In this document: positions 1 to 7,357 of the stretch, in pieces
How the letters are laid out: every line of letters starts with the position of its first letter
Position numbering within the stretch: position 1 is the stretch's first letter
Assembly (NCBI GenBank): GCA_003514455.1
Contig: DOQH01000003.1
Location: forward strand, 11,177 to 24,419
Source of the DNA: Candidatus Magasanikiibacteriota bacterium
Lineage (GTDB): Bacteria > Patescibacteriota > Patescibacteriia > Magasanikbacterales > UBA10003
Direction of reading: 5' to 3'
DNA: 13,243 nucleotides
Notes under the pieces: generated by a model
The model's database searches: none
What the model was told of the DNA's origin: nothing
The model's input: only the letters and a program-made list of their open reading frames with translations
Position numbers and translations under genes: made by a program

Positions 1-696
1 ATCGGGGTGGAATTGGCTTTGGCTGATTTGGATTCGGCTAAAAAGTATTTAAGCAATTTGAAAAGCAAAGCAAAATCAGGGCCGACTATCGCATTAGAAC
101 AAGAAATAAAATTATTTGAAAGAATTATTGAAGCGCTGAACGATGGGCAGGCGATTCGTGATTTGCCTTTGACATATGATGAGAAAAAGTTGATTAAGAC
201 ACTGAATTTTTTAACAGGCAAGCCAATGATGGTGGTGCTGAATATTGATGAGGTATGTGATGCTAAACAACCTGTTCCTCAGTTGAATTTTAATGGCCCG
301 ATTATTGAAATTTCCGCCAAAATTGAGGCGGAATTGGCTGATTTAAGTTCGGTCGAGGCCAAGGAATTTTTGATTTCCATCGGCCAGAACCAGACCGGTT
401 TGGATAAATTGATTTTGGCCTGTTATAAATTATTGAATTTGATTACTTTTTTAACTTCCGGGCCAATGGAATCTCGCGCATGGACTGTGGCACGAGGCGC
501 CAAAGCTCCCCAAGCCGCCGGCGTAATTCATTCTGATTTTGAAAAAGGATTTATTCGCGCGGAAGTTTGCGATTACAATGATTTTATCAGTTTAGGCGGC
601 TGGCCCAAAATGAAAGAGAGTGGCAAAATGCGTTTAGAGGGCAAGGACTATGTGATGCGCGATGGCGATGTGGTGTTTTTTCATGTTGGTAATTAA
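1..696 (+). CDS. ychF: YchF/Obg-family ATPase, C-terminal part (5' end outside window)
   Basis: This is a P-loop ATPase of the Obg/TRAFAC group that binds the ribosome and is linked to translation and stress responses. The frame is open from base 1, so the gene enters from the left. The GTG at 7 is internal and not the start. About 231 residues are visible; the family is usually near 360, so the N-terminal G1-G3 motifs are missing. What remains includes the G4-type segment (VVLNIDE near residue 78), the helical arm with heptad-like acidic/basic stretches, and the C-terminal TGS domain. The TGS end, with AWTVARGAKAPQAAGVIHSD, FEKGFIRAEV and the terminal DGDVVFFHVGN, is diagnostic of YchF. The gene converges on the minus-strand methyltransferase and ends at a shared hairpin. 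Identification is very secure. Confidence 0.96.
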   Translation: MGVELALADLDSAKKYLSNLKSKAKSGPTIALEQEIKLFERIIEALNDGQAIRDLPLTYDEKKLIKTLNFLTGKPMMVVLNIDEVCDAKQPVPQLNFNGPIIEISAKIEAELADLSSVEAKEFLISIGQNQTGLDKLILACYKLLNLITFLTSGPMESRAWTVARGAKAPQAAGVIHSDFEKGFIRAEVCDYNDFISLGGWPKMKESGKMRLEGKDYVMRDGDVVFFHVGN

Positions 697-711
697 GTAA
701 TAAGTAAAAAA

Positions 712-728
712 GAGCGGCTTAGCCGCTC
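712..728. terminator. Bidirectional intrinsic terminator between ychF and the methyltransferase
   Basis: A 7-bp perfect stem (GAGCGGC / GCCGCTC) with a 3-base loop TTA is flanked by A5-A6 on the left and T5 on the right, so it can end transcription from both sides. The TTA loop is also the minus-strand stop codon of the methyltransferase, so that gene's last codons form one arm. Seen directly; function is inferred from the standard terminator shape. Confidence 0.85.
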
Positions 729-1894
729 CTTTTTAATTTGATTATTTCCCTCCCCACTTTTTGATCAGGTCGTGCGTAAATGAGTGTTTGCCGCTGAGTT
801 TTGAATTGTTGAAAAGCGGGTGGAAAAAGCGACTCAATTCGTAAATTCATGATGGTCATTTTTTCTAACAGTGGCAAAAAAAATCTTTGTTGGAGCACAG
901 GCCAGATCATTATTATTACTCCATTTGGTTTTAAAACTTTGGCAAATTCATTCAAGCTCGCGTAATACAACTGAGTCAGTCCATCAATTATTTTTTGTAT
1001 ATTTTCTTTTGTTTCTCGGTCTCTTAATGGCGGGCCTAGAAATGGCTCGGTGATAATGGCATCAACAGAATTAGCAGGAAAACATTTTGATAATAAAACC
1101 GCGTTGCATTTTGTTAATTTGCAATTTTTTAATTTAAGCCAGTCAATATTTTTTTGCGCGTCAGCAATCGCTTTGTCGCTGTTATCGCTTCCAAGAACAT
1201 TCACATATTCCATAAGCATGGCTTCAGTCAAAATTGTACCAGATCCGCAAAAAGGGTCTAAAATTACGGCGTCTTGGCTTATTTCAGCTAAATTCACCAA
1301 TATTTTAGCCAATTTCGGCGGCAACATGCCGGAGAATTTATCTCGTCCTGGCCGGCCATAATCGCGTTCGCTAAACTCGGCAAAGGGCTGTATTATCAAT
1401 GTCCGTCCAATCCAAATTTGATTTTTGTCGCCGGCAATAATTATTTCCAATCCATTTTCATTTAAAAGTTTGTTTGTTTTCACCACCACAGAGGATAAAA
1501 CTTTTTCTCGCGAGCTGACAAAACGCGCCTTGATTTCTTGATTTGCCAGTTCCTTTTTAATTTGCAAGCCAAGTGTCGGAAATTTTCCAATGTAGGCGCT
1601 AATGCCGAAAAAGATTTTTTTGTCAGTTATTTTTTCTTTAATTAAATTCAGAATTTCTTTTTTAAAATCAATTGATTCAATTTTTCCAAATTGTTTTTTT
1701 ACCTCGGCGATTTTTATGGTTCCGCCCAATTGCGCCATCACTTTGGCTGTGTCCATTTTTTCAATAATATCTAAAATCAAAGTTTCTTTTTGGAAAAAAG
1801 AAACTTTGTATTCAATTTTTAATCGTTTGAACAAAGAAAAAATTTCGGCCGTTGACAATTCAGGTTCTCGGCCGAGAATGAAAATATATTGCAT
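719..1894 (-). CDS. THUMP-domain RNA methyltransferase, Trm11/TrmG10-like
   Basis: This is a predicted SAM-dependent RNA N2-guanine methyltransferase related to the Trm11/TrmG10 group, which methylates G10 of tRNA. The frame stays open upstream to 1972, but the start at 1894 is preferred. The sequence from there (MQYIFILGREPELSTAEI) is the family's typical N-terminus, and the longer version would run into the upstream gene. Of 391 residues, roughly 1-170 form the N-terminal ferredoxin-like/THUMP region. The Rossmann methyltransferase follows, with SAM-binding motif I DPFCGSG at about 213-219. The catalytic motif IV, usually N/D-P-P-Y, reads TEPFLGPP at about 282-289, an unusual variant. The gene is the last of the pil operon, 13 bases after the small membrane protein, probably by read-through. 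Substrate is inferred; THUMP methyltransferase identity is firm. Confidence 0.85.
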   Translation of the reverse strand: MQYIFILGREPELSTAEIFSLFKRLKIEYKVSFFQKETLILDIIEKMDTAKVMAQLGGTIKIAEVKKQFGKIESIDFKKEILNLIKEKITDKKIFFGISAYIGKFPTLGLQIKKELANQEIKARFVSSREKVLSSVVVKTNKLLNENGLEIIIAGDKNQIWIGRTLIIQPFAEFSERDYGRPGRDKFSGMLPPKLAKILVNLAEISQDAVILDPFCGSGTILTEAMLMEYVNVLGSDNSDKAIADAQKNIDWLKLKNCKLTKCNAVLLSKCFPANSVDAIITEPFLGPPLRDRETKENIQKIIDGLTQLYYASLNEFAKVLKPNGVIIMIWPVLQQRFFLPLLEKMTIMNLRIESLFPPAFQQFKTQRQTLIYARPDQKVGREIIKLKRSG

Positions 1895-1902
1895 AAAAAG
1901 TT

Positions 1903-1919
1903 GTTGCCTATTTGGCAAC
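1903..1919 (-). terminator. Weak hairpin at the methyltransferase start (attenuator or partial terminator?)
   Basis: Read on the minus strand, a 6-bp perfect stem GTTGCC / GGCAAC with a 5-base loop is followed by AACTTTTT and then the methyltransferase ATG. It overlaps the stop codon of the upstream small gene (1908-1910) and fills the space where a ribosome binding site would be. It could reduce read-through from the pilus genes or limit initiation. The T-run is offset by three bases, so terminator strength is doubtful. Confidence 0.35.
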
Positions 1920-2228
1920 CGGCGCGGCTGGAAACGGATTGCGCACTTCTTGCCAGTTGACAACAGGCGCATTTTTACGATTTTCCGCAGTAGATTTTAC
2001 TTTTTGATATAGGTCAATATCCAAAACATCAACGGCCAACTGTGATTTGAGAATCACGATTTCTTCTGCTTGAATTAAAGTCAAATAGAAGCGTTGGTAA
2101 AGAAAGAATAAGAATATAATAAAGGTTGAGCTGATTATAAGCAAAATGCAATAAAAAGTCAATCTTGCCATTAGTTCCGGCTTGGAAACATTTTTGTCAA
2201 AATATTTTTTAAGATTAATTTTGAACAT
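1908..2228 (-). CDS. Small bitopic membrane protein of the pilus operon, PilP-like tail
   Basis: This 106-residue protein has a basic N-terminus (about 1-22), one strongly hydrophobic segment (about 23-45), and a short extracytoplasmic part ending in VNWQEVRNPFPAAPVAK. I do not recognise it by family. The ending R96-N-P-F99 followed by Pro/Ala resembles the R-D-P-F motif of PilP, the lipoprotein that joins the PilN-PilO dimer to the outer-membrane secretin. Its place directly after pilO is where pilP sits in classical operons. There is no lipobox Cys and no HR-type beta domain, so it would be at most a stripped-down functional counterpart. It overlaps pilO by 14 bases, indicating translational coupling. 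Reality of the gene is well supported by the overlap and membrane topology; the PilP link is inference. Confidence 0.75.
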   Translation of the reverse strand: MFKINLKKYFDKNVSKPELMARLTFYCILLIISSTFIIFLFFLYQRFYLTLIQAEEIVILKSQLAVDVLDIDLYQKVKSTAENRKNAPVVNWQEVRNPFPAAPVAK

Positions 2229-2745
2229 ATACTTCTGCTTTCAAAGTCATGTTTATTAAAAATGAAGAATCGCGACTCAAATTTATTTCTGAAATGGAAA
2301 TAAGATAATCACTGTGTTCCAATGCTATTAAATATGACAGCAAATTAACAAATCCGCCCTGCGCGTCAATTTGAAGATCTATTTTATCAATATCTTGGTT
2401 CTTCGTTTTATCAGCCCGAGCTATGTTGATTTTTTGTTTAATGGAAAATTTATCAGCCAAATCCTCTAAATAAGCTATAAAACTGATTTCTTCCCCGTTT
2501 TTAATGAATGATGATTTTAATTCCGTGGTAATTTGTTTGGCTAAAGCCAATATGTTTTGTGATTTATGAAGGTACCGCACTTTTTCATATTTCAATTCCA
2601 AAGAAGTGCGTAGTTCCAAAATATAATTATTCATTTTCTGAATACTTTTATATTGCGGGTAAATTACCAAAAAACTGACTAAGAAAAAAAATAATAAAAT
2701 TCCGAGTGTAATGTAGATTAATTTTTTTTCATGTGTTTGAAACAT
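2215..2745 (-). CDS. pilO: PilO-like type IV pilus alignment protein
   Basis: This 176-residue bitopic protein has a short cytoplasmic tail (MFQTHEKK), a hydrophobic segment at about 9-29 (ITLGILLFFFLVSFLVIYP), and a coiled-coil-like stretch at about 32-75. A C-terminal domain follows with alternating hydrophobic strands (IDLQIDAQGGFVNLLSYLIALE, then INMTLKAEVYV) typical of the PilO/GspM ferredoxin-like fold. PilO pairs with PilN in the inner membrane and transmits the PilM/PilB state to the pilus machinery. The assignment rests on topology, size and position right after pilN; sequence similarity in this family is always low. It starts 8 bases after the pilN stop and overlaps the next gene by 14 bases. 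The AAGAAA before its ATG is only a weak ribosome binding site. Confidence 0.85.
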   Translation of the reverse strand: MFQTHEKKLIYITLGILLFFFLVSFLVIYPQYKSIQKMNNYILELRTSLELKYEKVRYLHKSQNILALAKQITTELKSSFIKNGEEISFIAYLEDLADKFSIKQKINIARADKTKNQDIDKIDLQIDAQGGFVNLLSYLIALEHSDYLISISEINLSRDSSFLINMTLKAEVYVQN

Positions 2746-2753
2746 AATTTCTT

Positions 2754-3284
2754 TTACAGCAAATTCATTTCAATGTTGATAATAAAATTGATGTTTTCTT
2801 TGGCTGTTAAAGTTGAAGCTGGTAAGTCAAGTTTTTTAACCCATGGCAATTTGGTTAAATTCTCTTTTAAAAGCAGTAAATCCCCGCGAGTTTTGGCCAT
2901 ACCCTGAATAATCAGATTTTTGTTTTCTTTGTTAAAATCAATGCCGTTAAGAAGAATACCGTTTGGTAGATTTTTTAAAGTTTCAATTAAAAATGGTGTC
3001 CAAGCGAAAAAATTATTCTGGGCTTCATCTATATTTTTTAAATCTTTGTTGGCTTTTTGGATTTCCTTATTGATTTGATTGTATACAGGTTCCAGGTCAG
3101 TGGTGCGCGCCTGGATAGATCCAAGATTGGAGAGCAATATTTGGTTGGCTATAACCAAAGAAATCGCCACGATTAATCCGTAAAGTAAAATAATTTCAAT
3201 TAAAAAGCGCGAATAAAGAACCAAATAAATATGGGTAATCAATTTCTTTTTTTCAGGTGGCATTAAATTGATAAGAATTTCCAT
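2754..3284 (-). CDS. pilN: PilN-like type IV pilus alignment protein
   Basis: The chosen start at 3284 gives a 176-residue protein beginning MEILINLMPPEKKKL. This is the conserved cytoplasmic I-N-L-hydrophobic-P-P-E peptide by which PilN docks into the PilM groove. An ATG 54 bases upstream (3338) would put a non-conserved extension before this motif and is not preferred. A hydrophobic segment lies at about 26-50, followed by a coiled coil (TDLEPVYNQINKEIQKANK) and a C-terminal ferredoxin-like domain (NGILLNGIDFNKENKNLIIQG, INFIINIEMNLL). PilN forms the inner-membrane dimer with PilO. It is separated from pilM by 78 bases, the largest gap in this operon. Identification is strong from the N-terminal motif and gene order. 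Confidence 0.9.
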   Translation of the reverse strand: MEILINLMPPEKKKLITHIYLVLYSRFLIEIILLYGLIVAISLVIANQILLSNLGSIQARTTDLEPVYNQINKEIQKANKDLKNIDEAQNNFFAWTPFLIETLKNLPNGILLNGIDFNKENKNLIIQGMAKTRGDLLLLKENLTKLPWVKKLDLPASTLTAKENINFIINIEMNLL

Positions 3285-3301
3285 AATTTTAAGGGTTGAG
3301 C

Positions 3302-3325
3302 GAAATAAAAATTTATTTTTATTTC
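3302..3325. repeat. AT-rich perfect palindrome between pilM and pilN
   Basis: Eleven bases on each side (GAAATAAAAAT / ATTTTTATTTC) pair around a central TT. It lies in the only sizeable gap of the pilus operon, just upstream of the pilN start. It has no GC core, so it is not a classical terminator. A protein site, an RNA-processing site or chance in AT-rich DNA are all possible. Confidence 0.4.
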
Positions 3326-3362
3326 CGAAACCCGCCAAAATTTCAAGCTCCGCTTATAGAAA

Positions 3363-4442
3363 TTAGAGATTGATTGGCGTTTCCATTGCCCTGATTGCCA
3401 GTCCTATGGCCGTTGTGTAGAGAAGCGAGTGTTCTTCGTCTAGCGGCAATTGTTCGGCCGGGAAAAGATTAACCCAAGGATTGGCTTTTCTGACTTTTAA
3501 TTTTAATTTAGCGGATAAATAATTTTCTAAAGCCGGCAAATTGGCCCCGCCTCCGCACAGTCGGATTCCGGTAAGCTGATTTTTTTCTGGAAAATGCAAT
3601 TTATAAAATTGGATGGCCTGGGTGATTTTGTCCGCTAGCTCATTTAAGCTACCTTCCAATGCGGATTTAAGGTCACCTTTGCATTTTTTAGGATCAAGGC
3701 CGCATTCTTTTTTCATTTTTTCCGCTTCAGACAATTCCAAATTCATGGCGTTGGAGATTTTTTCAGTCACATCCTGCCCTGCAAAAGCCAAAGAAAGTGA
3801 AAATTGTATCACCCCGTGATCAAAAATTATAAAACTGGCTCTGGTGGCTCCCAAGTCCAAAATACCGCGAGCTTCGCGGGAAAGGTCTTTTTGGCGATTG
3901 ATTACAGCGCGGGTGATTGCAGTGGCTTCAACCTCCATTGCCAAGGGAGTCAGCCCAGCGATATTTAAAAGGTAAGTATAGGTGTCGGCGATTCTTTTTG
4001 GTACAGCTGCGAGTAACACTGAAACATTATTGTCTTCTTGTCCAATCACTTGCCAGTCCAAATAAATATCATTCAAATCAAATGGCAAATATGATGGAGC
4101 GGCTTCACGGATGGTTTCTTCAGTAATGTTTTCTTCCGTTGTTTTTAATTGAATCAATTGAATATAAGTTTTGGTTTCAGGCAATGATATTGCCACCCAT
4201 GGAGAAACAGCCAATCCGTCTTTTTGTTTGGCAATATGATTTTTTAAGGCTTTCATTATTTCTTCTGGTTTTTGCAATTCTCCATCCACAATCCAACCCG
4301 GTGGCAAAGGAATTTGAGAATGGTGAGCCAGTTTAAAATGTGGTTTTAAAAAATTATCGCGCACCCGTTGCAACTGCACCAATTTAATGGAGCGGTCACC
4401 GATATCCAATCCAAAAGAGTTATGAAATGGGTTTAAAAACAT
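3363..4442 (-). CDS. pilM: PilM, actin-like ATPase of the type IV pilus
   Basis: PilM is a cytoplasmic FtsA/actin-fold protein that binds PilN's N-terminal peptide and links the PilB motor to the inner-membrane PilN-PilO complex. The start at 4442 gives 359 residues opening MFLNPFHNSFGLDIGDRSIKLVQL, the normal PilM N-terminus. A further 66 bases upstream are open but overlap pilC and were rejected. Visible nucleotide-binding elements are the phosphate-1 loop GLDIGDRSIK (11-20), the phosphate-2 loop ILDLGATRAS (about 194-203) and the adenosine loop LCGGGANLP (about 295-303). The EAAPSYLPFDLNDIYLDWQV segment is also typical. It begins 7 bases after the pilC stop. No Shine-Dalgarno sequence precedes it. 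Very secure. Confidence 0.95.
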   Translation of the reverse strand: MFLNPFHNSFGLDIGDRSIKLVQLQRVRDNFLKPHFKLAHHSQIPLPPGWIVDGELQKPEEIMKALKNHIAKQKDGLAVSPWVAISLPETKTYIQLIQLKTTEENITEETIREAAPSYLPFDLNDIYLDWQVIGQEDNNVSVLLAAVPKRIADTYTYLLNIAGLTPLAMEVEATAITRAVINRQKDLSREARGILDLGATRASFIIFDHGVIQFSLSLAFAGQDVTEKISNAMNLELSEAEKMKKECGLDPKKCKGDLKSALEGSLNELADKITQAIQFYKLHFPEKNQLTGIRLCGGGANLPALENYLSAKLKLKVRKANPWVNLFPAEQLPLDEEHSLLYTTAIGLAIRAMETPINL

Positions 4443-4449
4443 AAATAAA

Positions 4450-5538
4450 TTACATTGCTTGCGATAGGGAATACATTGGCATAATAACGGAAACAGCAAG
4501 TCCGCCAACCACTACGCCAAGGAAAATAATGAGCACAGGTTCAATAATAGTGGAGATATTTTTTAAAGTTTGATCAATCTCTTCATTATAATACGCCGCC
4601 AGTTCATTTAATAAATCATCTGTGGTGCCGGATCGTTCGCCAACCATAATCATTTGCGTTGCCAATGGCGGAAACAATTTGGGGTAAAATTCCAAAGAAT
4701 CGGAAATTGTAACGCCGGTTTTAACATTTTTAGATGCCTCTAGCACCGCATTTTTGTAATGGACATTGTTTAAAACATCAGCTGTAATTTCCAATGCTTC
4801 AATAATCGGAATGGCACTTTTGGAAAGGGAGCTTAAAGTCATGGTAAATCTGGCCAAATTCAATTGTCTGGAAATTTTACCGAAAATTGGGAGTTTTAGC
4901 AGTAATGAATCCAAAGCAGAACGCACCTGCGGTTTCTTTTTTAAATAAATAAAACCGATTATTAATAAAATTAAGAATAGTATCACCCAAATTCCATAAT
5001 TGATTAAAAATGAACTTACAGCAATGAGAATGCGCGTGGGCAAAGGAAGCTCCACATTCATTTCACCAAAAAGATCCAAAAGTTTTGGCAACACAAATAC
5101 AACCATTTCCACGCCAACTCCTGCTACTGCCAACAACACTACAATCGGATAAATCATAGCTCCACGGACTTTGGAATTCAACTCTTTGTTTTTTTTCATT
5201 TGTTTAACAATTTCAGACAAACTTTCATCCAATTTTCCAGACACCTCACCCGAAGCCAGCATTTTTACATAAATTGTAGGCATTAATTCCGGAAATTCGG
5301 TGAGTGTGTCAGCCAAAGTCGTGCCCTTGTCCACTTCTACGCCGATTGCTTCTATCATTTCTTTTAATTTACGGCTGGGAGTTTGCGCGGCTAAAATACG
5401 AAACGACTCGGTAATGGACAGTCCGGCTTTAAGCATTACGCGCAGATTATCCATTAAAAAGATTTTTTGTGCTACGCTGATGCGGTCAATTTTATCGGAA
5501 ATTTTTTGCCAAAGATTTTTGGTATTTTTTTTGGACAT
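4450..5538 (-). CDS. pilC: PilC, inner-membrane platform protein (GspF family)
   Basis: This is the polytopic platform protein on which PilB turns during pilus assembly. The 362 residues contain two tandem GspF domains. The first is at about 25-150, with LRVMLKAGLSITESF, MLASGEVSGKLDESL and the YP-containing entry to the first membrane segment. The second is at about 225-350, with FTMTLSSLSKSAIPIIEALE, MIMVGERSGTTDDLLNELA and the IIEPVLIIFLGVVVGGL membrane segment. Three hydrophobic segments are visible at about 127-150, 169-198 and 331-355, as the family expects. Its start is 5 bases after the pilB stop, so the two are probably translated together. No Shine-Dalgarno sequence. Family assignment is certain; a generic type II secretion role is excluded by the pilM/N/O neighbours. 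Confidence 0.96.
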   Translation of the reverse strand: MSKKNTKNLWQKISDKIDRISVAQKIFLMDNLRVMLKAGLSITESFRILAAQTPSRKLKEMIEAIGVEVDKGTTLADTLTEFPELMPTIYVKMLASGEVSGKLDESLSEIVKQMKKNKELNSKVRGAMIYPIVVLLAVAGVGVEMVVFVLPKLLDLFGEMNVELPLPTRILIAVSSFLINYGIWVILFLILLIIGFIYLKKKPQVRSALDSLLLKLPIFGKISRQLNLARFTMTLSSLSKSAIPIIEALEITADVLNNVHYKNAVLEASKNVKTGVTISDSLEFYPKLFPPLATQMIMVGERSGTTDDLLNELAAYYNEEIDQTLKNISTIIEPVLIIFLGVVVGGLAVSVIMPMYSLSQAM

Positions 5539-5543
5539 ATTGT

Positions 5544-7262
5544 TTAATCGCGAGTTGCTTCCAAAATTTCTTCAAGTGTTGTAAGGCCTAGTTTAGCTTT
5601 AATCATACCATCTTGAAGCATTGAAGTAAAACCGTTTTTAATAGCGCCTTGGCGAAGTTCTTCAACACTAGCTTTTTTATTGATCAATTCTGCAATATCC
5701 TTGTTAACTTCCAAAGTTTCATAAATTCCCAGCCGGCTTTTGTAGCCCTCGTTATTGCATTTTTGGCATCCCTCGCCGCGATAAAAAGTCCAGGATTTCA
5801 AAGTCGCGTCGCCTGTTTTTAAACAATCATGTTTTTTAAATAATTCAATCATTTTTTTTGTGTCCAGCATTTTTTCCAAGTCCGCGATGTTTTCTTCTGT
5901 AAGTTTATATTCTTTTTTGCAAAAAGGACAAATTTTTCGCACCAAGCGCTGAGCCATAATTAAGTTGGTGGTGAAGGCAACAAGAAATGATGGCACGCCC
6001 ATATCCAGCAAACGCGGAAGAGCTGTAGGAGCATCATTAGTGTGTAAAGTGGAGAGCACCAAGTGTCCTGTAAGAGCGGCGTGAGCTGAAATTTCCGCTG
6101 TTTCCGCGTCGCGAATCTCGCCAACCATTATAATATCCGGATCCTGGCGTAGAAAAGCGCGTAAACCGGTGGCAAATGAATAGCCCACTCGCGGCTGAAC
6201 TTGGCTTTGGTTTATGCGGGGCATGTGGTATTCAATTGGGTCTTCAATCGTCACAATATTTACTCCTGGTTGATTGAGAATATTTAAAACAGAATATAGT
6301 GTAGTGGTTTTGCCGGAACCGGTCGGCCCTGTTACTAAAATCATGCCATGGGGTTTATTAATGGCATCTTCAATTCTTTTTTTATCATCGGGCAGAAAGC
6401 CCAATTGATCCAATGTCAACGGTTTGGTGCTTTCCGGCAGTAAACGCATGACCACTTTTTCACCATCATAAACCGGTAAAATTGACACGCGTAAAGACAA
6501 TTTTTCATCTTGAATTTCAATTTTAATGCGGCCGTCTTGCGGCTGTTGGTGCTCATCAAGTTTTAGATTGGCAAGAATTTTTATTCTGGCGATTATGCCG
6601 GCCTGCACTGCTTTGGGCAGTGTCATTACTTGTCGTAAAACACCATCCACGCGGTAGCGCACGACCATTTCTTTTTCCATTGGTTCAATATGAATGTCCG
6701 AGGCCTTTTCAAACACCGCGTGCTCCAAAATGCTGTTAACTATATTGATAATTGGCAAGTCCTCTGCGATTTTTTTCAATTGTTTTTCATCGCCCGCGTC
6801 TTCTGATTTAATGATTTGCAGCTCAGATTCCAAAGAAGCGTGGTATTTTCGCAACACATCTTTTAAAGAGCCCGGTGTAGTTAAGTGGATTTTTATTGGG
6901 AGTCCTGTTTTTCGTTTGATAAATTCAGTGGTTTGCAAATCCACTGGATCCAAAACAGCGACTTTCAATTCTTTGCCTTCTTTTGCAAAAATAACTATTT
7001 GGCGAGCCACAGCCAACGGGCTTGGTATGAGAGAAATTACTTCTTTTTTAATTTCACGATTTTTTAAATCAATAAAAGGCATGTCAAAGTGATCTGCAAT
7101 GGCTTGATAAAGAACCGTTTCGTCAACAATGTTTTTGCCGGTTAAATATGATTCCAAAGGCAGGCGCGCTTTTTCAGCCATTTTTAACGCTTCGCGCAGA
7201 CCCTTGTCATCTAGAATTTTTTTGTCTTTAATGATTTTTTTAAGGATATCAACATTGATCAT
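5544..7262 (-). CDS. pilB: PilB, type IV pilus extension ATPase (GspE family)
   Basis: This hexameric cytoplasmic ATPase powers pilin addition. The 572 residues show a GspE/MshE-type N-terminal domain (about 1-150), then the N2 domain with ASDIHIEPMEKEMVVRYRVDG. The catalytic core follows, with Walker A GPTGSGKTT at 312-320. The Asp box (IVTIEDPIEY), Walker B (DPDIIMVGEIRDAETA) and His box (HAALTGHLVLSTLHTNDA) come next. The zinc-binding tetracysteine C445-x2-C448 and C499-x2-C502 is intact, which marks an assembly ATPase rather than the PilT retraction type. It is the first gene of the pilus operon, with a promoter so close that the mRNA leader would be only about four bases. Length and motifs are complete. 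Confidence 0.97.
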   Translation of the reverse strand: MINVDILKKIIKDKKILDDKGLREALKMAEKARLPLESYLTGKNIVDETVLYQAIADHFDMPFIDLKNREIKKEVISLIPSPLAVARQIVIFAKEGKELKVAVLDPVDLQTTEFIKRKTGLPIKIHLTTPGSLKDVLRKYHASLESELQIIKSEDAGDEKQLKKIAEDLPIINIVNSILEHAVFEKASDIHIEPMEKEMVVRYRVDGVLRQVMTLPKAVQAGIIARIKILANLKLDEHQQPQDGRIKIEIQDEKLSLRVSILPVYDGEKVVMRLLPESTKPLTLDQLGFLPDDKKRIEDAINKPHGMILVTGPTGSGKTTTLYSVLNILNQPGVNIVTIEDPIEYHMPRINQSQVQPRVGYSFATGLRAFLRQDPDIIMVGEIRDAETAEISAHAALTGHLVLSTLHTNDAPTALPRLLDMGVPSFLVAFTTNLIMAQRLVRKICPFCKKEYKLTEENIADLEKMLDTKKMIELFKKHDCLKTGDATLKSWTFYRGEGCQKCNNEGYKSRLGIYETLEVNKDIAELINKKASVEELRQGAIKNGFTSMLQDGMIKAKLGLTTLEEILEATRD

Positions 7263-7272
7263 AGGTAGCTAT

Positions 7273-7281
7273 ATTATACCA
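7273..7281 (-). promoter_or_regulatory. Extended -10 promoter of the pil operon, near-leaderless
   Basis: On the minus strand the sequence is TGGTATAAT, a perfect -10 hexamer with an extended TGn. No good -35 lies at 17 bases; TTCTCA at 7294-7299 is a poor match at 15. The hexamer ends only 10 bases before the pilB ATG, so initiation at the A of 7266 would give a leader of about four bases (ACCT). The near absence of a leader is deduced, not measured. Confidence 0.7.
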
Positions 7282-7309
7282 AATTTTTTAAAGTGAGAAT
7301 AGAGTGAAT

Positions 7310-7338
7310 AAAAAAAGCCCTCAGCGGTTGCTGAAGGC
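7310..7338 (-). terminator. Strong intrinsic terminator of the transglutaminase-like gene
   Basis: On the minus strand, a 9-bp stem (GCCTTCAGC / GCTGAGGGC with one G-U pair) and an AACC loop are followed by seven T. It starts 19 bases after the stop codon and separates the orphan gene from the pilB promoter, so the pil operon does not depend on the orphan's promoter. Confidence 0.92.
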
Positions 7339-7357
7339 CAAATCGTCTCCTTTTGGG

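Noticed and set aside
1895..1972. N-terminal extension of the methyltransferase
   Set aside because: It overlaps the end of the upstream small gene and adds residues before the conserved family start MQYIFILGREPELS.
3285..3338. Longer pilN from the ATG at 3338
   Set aside because: The conserved PilM-binding peptide begins at 3284, and the extension is encoded by an AT palindrome.
4443..4508. Longer pilM reading from 4508
   Set aside because: It overlaps the pilC end, and the family start motif begins at the 4442 ATG.
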